Source: Sphingomonas sp. JC676 (GTDB lineage Bacteria; Pseudomonadota; Alphaproteobacteria; Sphingomonadales; Sphingomonadaceae). Taken from it: a stretch of DNA of 64,000 nucleotides. The DNA is taken from positions 434,001-498,000 of the forward strand of contig NZ_JACTGR010000002.1 of the NCBI RefSeq assembly GCF_014489075.1, given 5' to 3'. How positions within the stretch are numbered: the stretch's first letter is position 1; every line of letters starts with the position of its first letter. Of this stretch, positions 1 to 9,371 are shown in pieces. Under the pieces are notes generated by a model. The model did not search any database. It was given only the letters and a program-made list of their open reading frames with translations, and was not told the origin of the DNA. The translations under genes were made by a program, and so were the position numbers.

Positions 1-1715
1 GCAAGCGCCTGATCGTCGCCGCGCAGCATCCGGTCGGTAGCGAAGCGATCGCCCAGGCGGCGACCGGCGACGAGGCCGACGTCCACCGTTTGGATATATT
101 CGGCGTCGACGGCGAAAAAGCCCATCGTCAGCAGGTCGGCGGCACCGGGCGCCTGAACGAGGCGAACAGGCCGGTCCGCCGAGGCGAGCGCCACTTCGGT
201 CCGCGCGACCCCGGTGACGCCCGGAATCGCGAGCATGGCGACCCGCGCAGCCTCATATTCGCTCCCCTTGGCGAAGCGCCAGGCGTTGGCGACCTGGATC
301 AGTCCGTCGCGACGATAGCCGGGATCGACCGATTCGACATAGCGCGTCTGCGACCAGATCACCCAGGTGGAAGCGACGAGCCCGATCGCGATGGCGAACT
401 GAACCATGACCAGCCCGGTGCGGAACCTTCCGCTGCCTGGGGTCTCGATCGAGGATTTGTTGGCGCGAAGCACTTCGGCCGGATGGAAGCGGCTGATATA
501 GAAGGCCGGGTAGAGCCCACCGAGCAGGCCCGTCGCAAGGAACAGCGCCGATACCGGCACCAGCATCCCGGCCGGCCCGAGATAGGCGATGCGAATGTCG
601 GCGCCGAGAGCGGCGCTGATCCACGGCGTGGCAAGCTCGACGATGGTCAACGCGAGCAGCATCGCCACGCCCGCCATCACGACGCTTTCGCCGAGAAACT
701 GCGTGATCAGCTGGCCGCGCGACGCGCCCAGCACCTTGCGCACAGCGACTTCGCGGGCACGCTGGGTTGCTCGTGCCGTGGATAGGTTGACGAAGTTCAT
801 CACCGCCATGGCCAGCGTGAGCAAAGCGACGACGGCGAAGGTGGCGAGCCCGCGTGGATCGCCGCCGGGCGTCAGCGCGGCTTCCTGGGTCGTGCCGAGA
901 TGGACATGGATCAGCGGCACCAGGCTGAGATCGATGGCGTCCGACATGGTCGCCGGCTTGCCGTCGATCACATCATCGGGGATCGAGCGCTTCTCCCATG
1001 CCGGGAGCCCGGCATTGATGGCTGCGGCATCGGCGGCGCGACGCAGCTTGACGTAATGCTGCTGGCTGAAATTGCCCCAATTGCGCTGTTCCGCAGGGAT
1101 CGCGTTGATATCGCGGCGGAAGAGCAGGCTGAGGCGCAGGCTGGTGTTGCGCGGCAGATCGCGCAGCACACCGGTGACACGATAGTCGCGCTTGCCCGGA
1201 CCGGCCCCGAGGCTCAGCGGTTTGCCCAGCGCGTAGGCGGTACCGAAGTGCCGGACCGCCTCACTCTCGGTAAGCACGATCGAATTGGTGTCGGGGAGCG
1301 CGGTCGCCGCCGTGCCCTGCGCGAAGGGAAGATCGAAGACATGGAAGAAATTCGCGTCGACTGTGGCGGAATCGATGAACCGCGGCTGGCCGTCGCGTTC
1401 GGTCACGGTCTTGCCGGACGCAAGCGAAGTCACTGCTTCGACCTGGGGAAAGTCGCCCGGCAGCTTCTCGTACAGGATAAAGGGGCTCGCTTGGGTATGG
1501 CGTGCAGGCTGCCCGGGCAGATTGAACTGCGACTGGACCTGGTAGATCCGGCCGCTGTCGGGCAGCCAGCTGTCATAGCTGCTTTCGTAACGGACATAGT
1601 TGAGGATTAGCAGGCAGCCGGCGAGCCCGAGCGCGAGCCCGCCGATGTTGATCGCGGCATAGGCGCGGTTCCGCGCCAGCAGCCGGAGCGCGATCAAGAT
1701 GTAGTTCCGCCACAT
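1..1715 (-). CDS. MacB/FtsX-type ABC exporter permease (partial, C-terminus outside window)
   Basis: Inner-membrane permease of a MacB-like tripartite or peptide exporter. Reading leftward from ATG at 1715, the protein opens with a basic patch and a first membrane helix (residues about 14-36, RAYAAINIGGLALGLAG). A large periplasmic domain follows, then the FtsX-type helical block around LLTLAMAVMNFVNLSTARA and AVRKVLGASRGQL, which is typical of the second helix and coupling loop of MacB permeases. The open frame is still running at base 1, so the last helices are missing. It lies 23 bp downstream of the ATPase gene on the same strand and is third in the adaptor-ATPase-permease operon. A second permease often follows in such loci and could lie outside the window. 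The family call is firm; the substrate is unknown. Confidence 0.88.
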   Translation of the reverse strand, partial: MWRNYILIALRLLARNRAYAAINIGGLALGLAGCLLILNYVRYESSYDSWLPDSGRIYQVQSQFNLPGQPARHTQASPFILYEKLPGDFPQVEAVTSLASGKTVTERDGQPRFIDSATVDANFFHVFDLPFAQGTAATALPDTNSIVLTESEAVRHFGTAYALGKPLSLGAGPGKRDYRVTGVLRDLPRNTSLRLSLLFRRDINAIPAEQRNWGNFSQQHYVKLRRAADAAAINAGLPAWEKRSIPDDVIDGKPATMSDAIDLSLVPLIHVHLGTTQEAALTPGGDPRGLATFAVVALLTLAMAVMNFVNLSTARATQRAREVAVRKVLGASRGQLITQFLGESVVMAGVAMLLALTIVELATPWISAALGADIRIAYLGPAGMLVPVSALFLATGLLGGLYPAFYISRFHPAEVLRANKSSIETPGSGRFRTGLVMVQFAIAIGLVASTWVIWSQTRYVESVDPGYRRDGLIQVANAWRFAKGSEYEAARVAMLAIPGVTGVARTEVALASADRPVRLVQAPGAADLLTMGFFAVDAEYIQTVDVGLVAGRRLGDRFATDRMLRGDDQAL

Positions 1716-1738
1716 GCCCCGATCCCCTCTCCTTTCCG

Positions 1739-2419
1739 TCAGGCCGCGCGGCGGCGCTCCTGGAGGATGCGGCCGTCGAGCATGCTGACGATGCGGCCGG
1801 CGAAATCGGCGTGCGCGGGCGAGTGGGTGACCATCACGATCGTCGAACCTTCGCCGTTCAGCGTCTGGAGCATCCGCATCACTTCCTCGCCGTGATGCGT
1901 GTCGAGATTGCCGGTCGGCTCGTCCGCCAGGATCAGCTTGGGGCTGGCGACGAGCGCACGGGCGACGGCGACGCGCTGCTGCTGGCCGCCCGAGAGCTGG
2001 CTGGGGCGGTGCTTGGCGCGGTGGGCGATGCCGACCTTGTCCATCACTTCGTCCACCCGGCGCTTGCGCTCCGAGGCGGGGACGTTGTGATAGAGCAAGG
2101 CGAGCTCGACATTGTCGCGGACGCTCAATTCGTCGACCAGATTGAAGCTCTGGAAGATGAAGCCGATATTCTCCTTGCGGACGTCCGCCAGCTTGCTCTC
2201 GGAGAGCCCGGCGACCTCCTGGCCGTTGAACACGTAGGAGCCGCTCGACGGGCTATCGAGCATCCCGATCATGTTGAGCAGGGTCGATTTGCCGCAGCCC
2301 GAAGGCCCCATGATCGCGACGAATTCGCCTTCCGCGATATGGAGGTCGATCGAATCCAGCGCGGTCGTCTGGACGGTGTCGGCACGGTAGACCTTCGAAA
2401 GCTCGCGCATCGTCAGCAT
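1739..2419 (-). CDS. ABC transporter ATP-binding protein, MacB/LolD type
   Basis: Cytoplasmic ATPase subunit that powers the neighbouring FtsX-type permease. The 226 residues form one nucleotide-binding domain of normal length. Walker A is GPSGCGKST (about residues 39-47), the signature motif is [15 protein letters not shown], and Walker B is [12 protein letters not shown] followed by the His-switch region VTHSP. The [10 protein letters not shown] and [12 protein letters not shown] regions are characteristic of the LolD/MacB/FtsE group. ATG at 2419 is preceded by AAGGAAAGG; an in-frame ATG at 2410 is the alternative. The gene is 20 bp downstream of the adaptor gene, so it is probably co-transcribed from the sigma-54-type promoter at 3761-3779. 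Confidence 0.95.
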   Translation of the reverse strand: MLTMRELSKVYRADTVQTTALDSIDLHIAEGEFVAIMGPSGCGKSTLLNMIGMLDSPSSGSYVFNGQEVAGLSESKLADVRKENIGFIFQSFNLVDELSVRDNVELALLYHNVPASERKRRVDEVMDKVGIAHRAKHRPSQLSGGQQQRVAVARALVASPKLILADEPTGNLDTHHGEEVMRMLQTLNGEGSTIVMVTHSPAHADFAGRIVSMLDGRILQERRRAA

Positions 2420-2439
2420 AGAAATCCCTTTCCTTGCAA

Positions 2440-3735
2440 TTACTTGGTCAGATCTAGCCGATCCTTGTCGGCATATCCGGTATAGGGTGAGGTGAGCACC
2501 TTCTCGCCGGCCTCGAGCCCTTCGAGGACCTCGACGAATTCGGAGTTGCGGCGGCCCAGGCGAACCGTGCGCTTGACCGCGGTCCCGCCGTCAGGGGTCA
2601 CCACGAAGATCCAGTTCCCGCCCGTCTCGTTGTAGAAGGCGCCGTTGGGGATCAGCAGCGCCGGCGCCGGATCGCCCAGCGTCAGGCGCGCCTGCATCGT
2701 CTGGCCGCGCTGGATCTGGGTCGGTTCGGTGCCGATGAACTGGAGATCGACCTGGAACTGGCCGTTCTGGACCTGCGGATAAATTTTGGTGACCTTGGCC
2801 GCGAAGGTCTTGCCGGCCCAGTCGAGCCGGGCCTGCTGGCCGATCTGGACGCGGCCGAGATAGAATTCGTCCACCCCGGCGATCAGCTTGTTGCGGCCGG
2901 GGCTGTCTATCTGACCCACGCGCTCGCCGCGCTGGAGCGACTGGCCGACCTGGACCGAGAAGCCCGAAAGCTGCCCCGCGACCGGCGCCCGGAGCTGGAG
3001 CGCGTCCAGATTGGCGCGGGCGATGGCGAGGCCGGACTGCATCGATTGCGCCGCGGCCGCCTGCTGCGAGAGCTGGCTTCCCTGGAGCCGCTCGTCGGTC
3101 GTCTGGCTGCGCTTCAGCGCGTCGAGGTTGCGGCGGGCCAGCTTATAGTCGGCGCTGGTGTCGTCGAACTGCTTCGAGGGAACAAAGCCACGCGCGGCGA
3201 GTGGCTTCTCGCGGTCGTACTGGCGCTTCGCCTTGTCGAGCGCGGTCTCGGCCGCGAGCACCGCGCGCTCGTTCGAGAGGCGGGTCTGGGCGAGCGCGAG
3301 CTCCTGGCTGCGCATATTGTTGATCTGCTGCTCGACTTCGGTCTGGCGGGCAAGCGTCGAAAGCTGGAGCTCAGCGTTGGAGAGCAGCGCGATCGGTTGA
3401 CCCTTGGCGAGGGTGGCGCCGTCCTCGACCAGCATCTTCTCGACCCGACCGCCCTCGACAGCGTCGATATAAACGGTGAGCAGCGGCGTGACGCGGGCAC
3501 GCAGGGGAATGAAATCATCGAAGGTGCCGCGCGTGACGCTAGAAATCGTGACGTGATCCGCGCCGACCGTCTGGCTGGAGCCACTGGGCGCGAACCACCA
3601 GAACAGGCTGGCGGCAAGCATCACGACAACCCCGGCGATCGCGGCCTTGACCCGAAGCGAGAGCTTCCGCGTCTCGACGATCTGGTCCATCCCGCTGCCG
3701 GTCACCGGCTTGTCACCGGCGCTGCTGCTTTTCAT
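2440..3735 (-). CDS. HlyD/MacA-family periplasmic adaptor
   Basis: Membrane-anchored adaptor expected to link the ABC permease to an outer-membrane channel. From ATG at 3735 it has 431 residues. An N-terminal cytoplasmic stretch is followed by one membrane helix (about residues 27-48, AAIAGVVVMLAASLFWW). Then come a biotinyl/lipoyl-like half-motif (VEDGATLAKGQPIALLSN), a long coiled-coil hairpin (residues about 110-240, including TEVEQQINNMRSQELALAQ), the second lipoyl half (RAPVAGQLSGFSVQVGQ) and beta-barrel domains. In-frame ATGs also exist at 3756 and 3750. The sigma-54-type promoter at 3761-3779 predicts transcription starting near 3751, so 3756 cannot be used and 3735 is preferred. First gene of the efflux operon. 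Confidence 0.9.
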   Translation of the reverse strand: MKSSSAGDKPVTGSGMDQIVETRKLSLRVKAAIAGVVVMLAASLFWWFAPSGSSQTVGADHVTISSVTRGTFDDFIPLRARVTPLLTVYIDAVEGGRVEKMLVEDGATLAKGQPIALLSNAELQLSTLARQTEVEQQINNMRSQELALAQTRLSNERAVLAAETALDKAKRQYDREKPLAARGFVPSKQFDDTSADYKLARRNLDALKRSQTTDERLQGSQLSQQAAAAQSMQSGLAIARANLDALQLRAPVAGQLSGFSVQVGQSLQRGERVGQIDSPGRNKLIAGVDEFYLGRVQIGQQARLDWAGKTFAAKVTKIYPQVQNGQFQVDLQFIGTEPTQIQRGQTMQARLTLGDPAPALLIPNGAFYNETGGNWIFVVTPDGGTAVKRTVRLGRRNSEFVEVLEGLEAGEKVLTSPYTGYADKDRLDLTK

Positions 3736-3760
3736 CCGAACGACACCCATGCTCATGGCT

Positions 3761-3779
3761 TAGCAACCCCCGTGCCAAG
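3761..3779 (-). promoter_or_regulatory. Sigma-54 (-24/-12) promoter of the efflux operon
   Basis: Read on the minus strand from 3778 the sequence is TTGGCACGGGGGTTGCTA. The GG of the -24 element (3776-3775) and the GC of the -12 element (3764-3763) are exactly 10 bases apart, and it matches the consensus TTGGCACG-N4-TTGCW with no mismatch. The predicted transcription start is near 3751, just ahead of the adaptor ATG at 3735. An NtrC-family activator is encoded divergently from 4194, which supports a functional role. Confidence 0.88.
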
Positions 3780-3808
3780 CGGTACGGGATGATAGGCTGG
3801 GTGCCGGA

Positions 3809-4036
3809 TCACAGCACCCCTCCCGTGCAACTGTTCGAATTCGGACACTTCTGTCCGGAATCGAACGCGAGACGAAACGAGGCGAAGCCGATCTGGACGA
3901 GCGCGTGGCCGCTGGTGCGGCCGAAGGCGAGATCGAAAGCGACTGGTTTGGAAACGCTTACTCCCAGCGCTGCACACCCTATCGCGATCAGCAGCAGCGC
4001 TTTTCGCGCCAAGTTGTCGGACGGTGGCCGAATCAC
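3809..4036 (-). CDS. Possible small membrane-anchored protein (75 aa), unrecognised
   Basis: I do not recognise this protein. GTG at 4036 is preceded by GAGGGAGAACACCA, a good ribosome-binding site. The 75 residues start RPPSDNLARKA after the first two, followed by a hydrophobic helix (LLLIAIGCAALGVSV), a predicted signal peptide or anchor. The tail holds two cysteines (KCPNSNSC). It is upstream of the efflux operon on the same strand and lies behind a near-consensus -24/-12 element at 4073-4090. Against it: its 3' end overlaps the inverted repeat at 3833-3866, and a 75-codon frame can arise by chance in GC-rich DNA. Treat it as a candidate accessory peptide of the efflux system. Confidence 0.4.
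   Translation of the reverse strand: MIRPPSDNLARKALLLIAIGCAALGVSVSKPVAFDLAFGRTSGHALVQIGFASFRLAFDSGQKCPNSNSCTGGVL
3833..3866. promoter_or_regulatory. Inverted repeat, candidate enhancer site for the NtrC-family activator
   Basis: The arms GTTCGAATTCGGACA (3833-3847) and TGTCCGGAATCGAAC (3852-3866) pair over 15 positions with two mismatches around a 4-base spacer. The centre lies about 98 bp upstream of the transcription start predicted for the sigma-54 promoter at 3761-3779, a usual place for an upstream activating sequence. No T-run follows on either strand, so it is unlikely to be a terminator. The first 12 bases of the right arm recur at 4155-4166. Confidence 0.65.
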
Positions 4037-4072
4037 TGGTGTTCTCCCTCGCTTCGCATTGCGAGGAATGAA

Positions 4073-4090
4073 GAGCATGAGCCGTGCCAA
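4073..4090 (-). promoter_or_regulatory. Near-consensus sigma-54 promoter, second copy
   Basis: On the minus strand from 4090 the sequence is TTGGCACGGCTCATGCTC. GG (4088-4087) and GC (4076-4075) are 10 bases apart. One mismatch falls in the -12 element (ATGC for TTGC). It would start transcription near 4063, 27 bases before the GTG of the small frame at 3809-4036. A repeat half-site at 4155-4166 lies about 98 bp upstream of that start. Confidence 0.5.
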
Positions 4091-4137
4091 CCGCGGAAAA
4101 CCGTCGCTCGTCGAATTCCTTCAGGCTGGAGTCAGCC

Positions 4138-4154
4138 TTGGCACGCAAATTGAT
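4138..4154 (+). promoter_or_regulatory. Possible sigma-54 promoter of the activator gene
   Basis: TTGGCACGCAAATTGAT has a perfect -24 element and the right 10-base spacing, but carries GA where the -12 element should have GC. The implied start near 4165 would give a 29-base leader before the activator ATG at 4194. The half-site TGTCCGGAATCG (4155-4166) overlaps the would-be start, which could mean autoregulation. The lost C of the -12 element makes this the weakest of the three elements. Confidence 0.35.
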
Positions 4155-4193
4155 TGTCCGGAATCGCACAGGCGCTGTACGGGAGTGGACGGC

Positions 4194-5574
<1,381 letters not shown>

Positions 5575-5585
<11 letters not shown>

Positions 5586-6894
5586 CCGGCGCTTCACGAT
5601 CGGCCTGATCGGCTGGATCGCGGCGCTGGCATTGGCGCTCCTCACCTGTGTCGCCGCGTTCGCGACGCCGGGGCTGGTCGCTGCGCGCATCGTCGCGGTG
5701 CTGTTCGTCGTGGCCGTGTTCGCAGGACTTTGGCGTCACGTCACGCGGACCAACCGCACCGTGGCGCGCTTCCTGGAGGCGCTCAAGTTCAGCGACACGG
5801 CAATCCTGTTCGACACCGGCGGCGGTGCGGGCTTCGGCGAGCTGGCCGGATCGCTCAACGAGGCGATGGGGCGGTTCCGCGCGGCGCAGAACCGGACGGA
5901 GGGCGAACTGCGCTATCTCGACGCCCTGGTCGACGATACGCCGGTCGCCGTGCTGACGATCGACGCTGACGGCCATGTCGCGCTCGCCAACAAGGCGGCG
6001 CGGCGGCTGTTCAAGAACAACCAGGGCACGCACGCCGAGGACTTCGCCATCTACGGCGCCACTTTCGCGCGACGCCTGTCCCAGGAAGGCGCCAGCGAAG
6101 AGCTATTGATTCTCAATATCGATGGTAGGACGCAACGCGTGCTGGTGCGTTCGGCCACGCTCGAGCGGCTCGGCCAGCGCACCCGGGCGATCAGCCTCCA
6201 GCCGATCCAGAGCACGCTAGACACCGTCGAGATGGCCGCACAGACCGACCTGGTCCGCGTGCTCACGCATGAAATCCTCAATTCGCTGACGCCCGTCACG
6301 TCGCTCGCCGCCACCGCCGCCGACCTGCTCGCCGATCCCGCGCTCTCGGCGGATCCGCGGGTGGGCGATGCGCGGATGGCAGTGCTGACTCTGGCGCGCC
6401 GCGCGCAGGGGCTGAGCAACTTCATCGAGGCCTATCGCGCGATCGCGCAGCCGCCCGAAGTGAAGCGCCAGGTCTTTGCCGCCGCGCCGTGGGCCGGCGA
6501 GCTGGCGCGCATCTTTTCGGCCGAGATGCCCCAGGTTCCGCTCGAACTGTTGGTCTCGGACGCCGTGGCGCTCAATGCGGATCCCGATCTGCTCGCGCAG
6601 GTGCTGATCAACCTGCTGCGCAACGCGGCCCAGGCGATGGCCGCGATCGAGGCGCCGCAGCTCGCCCTGCGGCTGTTCACCGAAGGCTCGGCGACCGTGA
6701 TCGAGGTCGAGGACAATGGTCCCGGCGTGCCGCATTCGCTGCGCCAGGACGTATTCCTCCCCTTCTTCACGACGCGCGCGACCGGCACCGGAGTAGGCCT
6801 CAACCTCGCGCGCCAGATCATCGTCGCGCATGGCGGCGCGATCGACATCCTCGACGCGCCGGGCGGCGGCGCGCTGTTCCGGATATTGCTTTAG
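5575..6894 (+). CDS. NtrY-like membrane histidine kinase
   Basis: Sensor kinase partner of the upstream NtrC-family regulator, with which it overlaps by 11 bp. The 439 residues begin with two membrane helices (about 8-30 and 33-52) separated by almost no periplasmic loop. A HAMP/PAS-like segment follows (about 60-200, DALVDDTPVAVLTIDADGH). The phospho-acceptor His232 lies in VLTHEILNSLTP, then come the N box (NLLRNAAQAM), G1 (DNGPGV), F box (PFFTT) and G2 (GTGVGLNLA). The near absence of a periplasmic domain suggests a signal sensed in the membrane or cytoplasm, as in envelope-stress kinases. Its stop overlaps the end of convergent gspK by 4 bp. Confidence 0.92.
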
Positions 6895-7766
6895 GTCTTC
6901 GTCGGGAACGCCGGCGCGCCGGGCGGGACCGCGGCGTTGCGCCAGCGCTCGACCGGGACGACTTCGATCCGCCCGTCGGGCAGGCGCTTGCGCTGGATCA
7001 GCGTGGCGGTCTGTTGGCTGGTGCCCCCGATCGTCGCGCGGGTGCGCACCCAGAAGCTGTCCGAACGGAACGACGCCCCCCAGGGCATGGTGACGTTCTG
7101 GTCAGACAGGTCCTTGAGCGTCAGATAGCCTTGGCGCTTCCGCACCGCCGCCAGCCGCGAGGCGACCAGCGGATCGTGGAACAGGATGCGCAGCATCTCC
7201 TCGTCCGCCGCGTTGAGATTGAGCGCAGTGGTGCCAGGCAGCGCGGTGACGAGCCGCTCGAGCTGCGCGACCGACTTGGGATCGATGCCCGCCAGTCGGA
7301 GTGGCCGGATATCGGTAACGGGGCCGCGCAGCCGGACATATTCGATGGTCGCGACGATCTGCTCCGGCGTCAGCCCCGCTTCGTGCCCAATCGTCTGGAA
7401 CAGCACGGTCGACGCCGCCTCACCGGTACGCAGCGAATTGAGGTTGAAGCGGCCCTCCGCATCGGCGATCGCCAGGTCGAAAGTGCCGCCCTCGATCGGC
7501 GCGCCGGCCTCCGAAAGCTTCGCCCAGGGCTCGCCGACATGGTCGACGTCGGGCGCCACTTCGGCGTCGCGGCGCAGCGCCACCAGCGCGGAGAGTTCGC
7601 CGCCGCGAACCACCGCGAGCGCGCGTGCCGCCTCGCGCATCCGCAAGCCCCGGTCGAGCGCCAGCTCTTCGCGACTGATTAGCAATAGCACGATCCCGCT
7701 CGCGATCGCGACGAACATTAAAACATTGACCAGGATCATCCCGGCCTCGTCGTCGCGACGCTTCAT
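6891..7766 (-). CDS. gspK: Type II secretion minor pseudopilin GspK
   Basis: Largest minor pseudopilin, placed at the tip of the type II pseudopilus with GspI and GspJ. The 291 residues start with a short leader (KRRDDEAG), then the hydrophobic helix MILVNVLMFVAIASGIVLLL. As is usual for GspK, the conserved Glu at mature position 5 is missing. The large globular domain contains the helix-hairpin-type segment LNLNAADEEMLRIL and the FNLNSLRTGE region typical of the family. It overlaps the end of gspJ by 4 bp (ATGA) and is the last gene of the unit that begins at 9348. Confidence 0.92.
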   Translation of the reverse strand: MKRRDDEAGMILVNVLMFVAIASGIVLLLISREELALDRGLRMREAARALAVVRGGELSALVALRRDAEVAPDVDHVGEPWAKLSEAGAPIEGGTFDLAIADAEGRFNLNSLRTGEAASTVLFQTIGHEAGLTPEQIVATIEYVRLRGPVTDIRPLRLAGIDPKSVAQLERLVTALPGTTALNLNAADEEMLRILFHDPLVASRLAAVRKRQGYLTLKDLSDQNVTMPWGASFRSDSFWVRTRATIGGTSQQTATLIQRKRLPDGRIEVVPVERWRNAAVPPGAPAFPTKT

Positions 7767-8311
7767 TGCTGCGGCTCTTCGGGCTTGGCGGGGAGCGTCA
7801 CGACACGACGGAGCAGCACCGGAGCGCCGCTCGGCCCCGCTACCTGCAGGTCGACCGAAACCGCGCGCGGCCAGCGGTCGGCCGACTTGTCGTCGATCGG
7901 CCAGCGATCGACCCAGGCGCCGTCCCAGAAGCGCCAGCGCGCCTCTGCAACACCCGGGAGCAGCATTTGCGGCGCCGGCCCGGCCCCGCGCACCAGCACA
8001 CCGGCGGCGACCGCATATTTGACCGGAACCGAAATGCCGCCGAACCCTGGCGCGGTGCGCGTGAACGAGATGCTGTTGCCGCCGCCTTCGATGCGGCCGT
8101 TGGAGACCTGGTCGAGATCGCTGGTCAGCACGAACATCATCCGCTGCAGCGCCGCGAGGCGATCGAGCCGTCCTTCGGTGCGCTGGTTGACGTTGATGAT
8201 GCCGTCAACCAGCGCCAGCCCCGCCACCGCGATCAGCGCGAACAGGCCGAGCGAAATCATCAGTTCGATCAGGGTGAAGCCGCTTTGCCCGGCTTCGGGC
8301 CGATTTTTCAC
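7763..8311 (-). CDS. gspJ: Type II secretion minor pseudopilin GspJ
   Basis: Minor pseudopilin of 182 residues. The prepilin signal is GQSG followed by FTLIELMISLGLFALIAVAG, with Glu at mature position 5 and Phe at +1, the standard recognition site for the prepilin peptidase. The C-terminal part shows the GspJ-like pattern around ARWRFWDGAWVDRWP. It starts within the end of the upstream periplasmic-binding gene (4-bp overlap at 8308-8311) and overlaps gspK downstream by 4 bp, so the three genes are almost certainly translated from one transcript. The genes gspG, gspH and gspI are on the other strand 9 kb away, an unusual separation. Confidence 0.92.
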   Translation of the reverse strand: MKNRPEAGQSGFTLIELMISLGLFALIAVAGLALVDGIINVNQRTEGRLDRLAALQRMMFVLTSDLDQVSNGRIEGGGNSISFTRTAPGFGGISVPVKYAVAAGVLVRGAGPAPQMLLPGVAEARWRFWDGAWVDRWPIDDKSADRWPRAVSVDLQVAGPSGAPVLLRRVVTLPAKPEEPQQ

Positions 8312-9348
8312 GATCCCGAGCTCACCGCCACCGGTTCATAGCCCTGCTTACGGGCGACGAGGATGGCGAAGTCACGCGCGACCGATCCGTCGGTGCGGAA
8401 GCGCACGGGGCCGGTGACACCGTGGAAGCCCTTGCTGTCCATCAGTCCTTGCGGGTTGAGCGTGTTGGTGCCGCGCAATGCATTGGCGATGCCCGCCGCA
8501 TCATAGGCCAAAGCGGCAATCGTCCCGGGATTGCCGCCATTATGCGCCGCGAACGCGCTGGCGAAGGTCCCGAAGCTTTGCGGATCGGGGCTGGCGATCC
8601 AGGCGCCGTCGAGCGCCTCCAGCGCCACCGGACGGTGGTCGAGGCCCTGGAGCGTGCCGAGGAACTGGATGCCGGTGTCGCGCAGGTTGCGCGCCGCCGC
8701 CAGCACCGCCTCGCCACTGCCGGGCAGCAGCACCGCGTCGGGCGCGTCGCCCGCCTCGGGCAGCTTCTGGCCGGTCTTCACTTCGAGCACGCGCAGCGTG
8801 AGGCCGAGTTCGGTCTCCATCTGCCCCGCCGCCAGCACCGAGGCGGCGCTCCACGGCGAACCGTCGTCGATCACCGCGACCGACCTGATCCCGCGGCTGC
8901 GGGCGTAGCGCAGGATCGCGCTGGTCACCTGGCCGGCGGTGATCCCAAAGATCCAGGTTCCCGGCTGGCGGAGCACCGAATCGTTGCTGAAGGCGATGAT
9001 CGGCACGCGGCGCGCGACGGTGCTGGAGACTGCGGGCACTTCCTCGGCCGAAAGCGGCCCGAGGATCATCGCGGGATGCTGCTTGAGCGCCTTGGCAGCC
9101 GCAGCTGCCGCACCCGCTGCGGTCCCGCCGGTGTCGAAAGTCTGTACGAAAGCGCTGTTTTCCGCGAGCAACGCCGCCTGCTGCATGCTAAGCCCCAGCC
9201 GCGCTCGCGGGCCCGTGAGCGGCACCAGCAGGGCGACGGGACGCTTGTCCTTCTTCTCTGCCGAAAGAGCGAACGAGGGAAGCACGACCGATGCCGCTGT
9301 TGCGACCAGGCCTGATTGCAAGAACCTCAGCATTACGCGCCGGTTCAT
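8308..9348 (-). CDS. Type I periplasmic-binding (LivK/LpoA-like) protein with Tat-type signal
   Basis: A protein of 346 residues that begins NRRVMLRFLQSG followed by a hydrophobic stretch and LPSFALSA, a plausible Tat signal peptide. The rest resembles receptor-family ligand-binding proteins: RPVALLVPLTGPRARLG, ILGPLSAEEVPAV, IIAFSNDSVLRQPGTW, a Rossmann turn RSVAVIDDGSPWS and TIAALAYDAAG. Relatives include amino-acid-binding proteins and the LpoA penicillin-binding-protein activator. ATG at 9348 is preferred over 9378 because the twin-arginine signal then sits at the N-terminus. It overlaps gspJ by 4 bp, and no ABC permease is nearby, so a role in cell-wall sensing or remodelling for secreton assembly is more likely than transport. 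That role is inference. Confidence 0.8.
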   Translation of the reverse strand: MNRRVMLRFLQSGLVATAASVVLPSFALSAEKKDKRPVALLVPLTGPRARLGLSMQQAALLAENSAFVQTFDTGGTAAGAAAAAAKALKQHPAMILGPLSAEEVPAVSSTVARRVPIIAFSNDSVLRQPGTWIFGITAGQVTSAILRYARSRGIRSVAVIDDGSPWSAASVLAAGQMETELGLTLRVLEVKTGQKLPEAGDAPDAVLLPGSGEAVLAAARNLRDTGIQFLGTLQGLDHRPVALEALDGAWIASPDPQSFGTFASAFAAHNGGNPGTIAALAYDAAGIANALRGTNTLNPQGLMDSKGFHGVTGPVRFRTDGSVARDFAILVARKQGYEPVAVSSGS

Positions 9349-9371
9349 TGCCGACTCCGGAAATTGGTGGT

